From Brachyspira murdochii DSM 12563 (GTDB taxonomy: Bacteria; Spirochaetota; Brachyspiria; Brachyspirales; Brachyspiraceae), in the NCBI RefSeq assembly GCF_000092845.1, contig NC_014150.1, positions 186,001 through 250,000 on the forward strand: a DNA stretch of 64,000 nt. The letters are read 5' to 3'. Each line of letters starts with the position of its first letter. Position 1 is the stretch's first letter. Shown here one piece after another: positions 63,505 through 64,000 of the stretch. The notes beneath the pieces are model-generated. The model did not search any database and was not told the DNA's origin. It saw nothing but the letters and a program-made list of their open reading frames with translations. The position numbers and the translations under genes are program-made.

Positions 63505-64000
63505 ATAGTACCTCCCGATAAGAAAGTTATTATATTATTAACATCTGATATAGTATATTCTAATATTCTCATAAAGTTAGAAACAAGTACTGGTATTAGT
63601 ATATAATAAGAAACAATACCAACTCCTATTTGCATAGGAAAACCTAACATTAAAATATTCATCTGAGGAGCTGCTTTTGCCAACAAACCCAAACTTAGCG
63701 ATAATAAAAATAAAGTAAGCATTATAGGCAAAGCAAGTGAAAGAGCTATAGAAAATAATGAACTCATATAATATATCATTCTATCTATAACACCATTAAA
63801 TGATGAAGCAAATACAGCCTTTGAGGCATCACTTAATACCGGCATAGCTTTGAAGCTGTAAAATAAAGTTCTAACCACCCAGCTTGGTCCGTCTATAGCT
63901 ATAAATATTAATACCACTACCAAAGACTGAAGCTGACCTAATACTGGAACTGTAACCTGTGATATTGGGTCAACTGTTTCTGATATACCAAATCCCATTT
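63501..64000 (-). CDS. fliR: Flagellar biosynthesis protein FliR, C-terminal part (5' end outside the window)
   Basis: About 166 C-terminal residues are visible; the frame is still open at the right edge. FliR is a core membrane subunit of the export gate with FliP and FliQ. Seen: hydrophobic helices, LALPIMLTLFLLSLSLGLLAKAAPQMNILMLGFPMQIGVG, the hallmark stretch of FliR/SctT, and a short polar end. It overlaps flhB by four bases (ATGA). fliP and fliQ presumably lie upstream outside the window. Confidence 0.93.
   Translation of the reverse strand, partial: MGFGISETVDPISQVTVPVLGQLQSLVVVLIFIAIDGPSWVVRTLFYSFKAMPVLSDASKAVFASSFNGVIDRMIYYMSSLFSIALSLALPIMLTLFLLSLSLGLLAKAAPQMNILMLGFPMQIGVGIVSYYILIPVLVSNFMRILEYTISDVNNIITFLSGGTI

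Noticed and set aside
1-64000. Insertion sequences, prophage genes, rRNA genes, integrases or riboswitches
   Set aside because: None was recognised in either strand; the only RNA gene found is tRNA-Leu.

Overview
The window is a very AT-rich bacterial chromosome segment that I read as a spirochaete of the genus Brachyspira. The grounds are its strong A/T codon bias, many small lipoproteins, a spirochaete-style fliR-flhB-flhA-flhF-flhG-sigma28 flagellar operon, and a giant coiled-coil gene of a kind I associate with Brachyspira. The species cannot be fixed by reading alone.

Region 1 (1-3190, + strand): the 3' end of a GntP-type permease, dUTPase (dut), and two adjacent lipoproteins with a fibronectin-III-like N-terminal part. 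Region 2 (3193-26172, - strand): one uninterrupted gene of about 23 kb for a 7,659-residue membrane-anchored coiled-coil protein. It has its own consensus promoter inside a perfect inverted repeat, a hairpin terminator, about nine internal ~600-775-residue modules, and a small C-terminal helix-turn-helix-like tail. Region 3 (26700-33700): a promoter-driven operon of a cytoplasmic Cys-type sulfatase plus an unusual SsuABC/TauABC-like importer with one binding lipoprotein, two permeases and two non-equivalent ATPases, followed by a convergent LacI-type regulator. Region 4 (33700-36770): gene-poor DNA with one lipoprotein and a YggS-type PLP protein. Region 5 (36774-41325): yaaR(DUF327)-tsaB, a methyl-accepting chemotaxis protein and a convergent TPR protein sharing a two-way terminator. 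Region 6 (41700-46003, - strand): thyA-folA and abgT-pepT. Region 7 (46367-51621): a lipoprotein, a small zinc-ribbon membrane protein, tRNA-Leu(UAG), a YihY/BrkB membrane protein, homoserine dehydrogenase, a 2[4Fe-4S] ferredoxin and recO. Region 8 (51610-64000, - strand): fliR (partial)-flhB-flhA-small FlhF-N-like gene-flhF-flhG-two-TM protein-fliA-fapA-NIF3-HAD phosphatase, probably one long transcription unit.

Flagellar export (FliR/FlhB/FlhA), flagellar number and placement (FlhF/FlhG), the late sigma factor and a chemoreceptor together build and steer the periplasmic flagella. dUTPase, ThyA and FolA cover thymidylate and folate supply. The most notable items are the giant coiled-coil gene and its repeats, a previously unlisted 57-codon gene resembling the FlhF N-terminal domain, the asymmetric ABC importer tied to a sulfatase, and a decayed duplicate of the 5' end of the sigma-28 gene.
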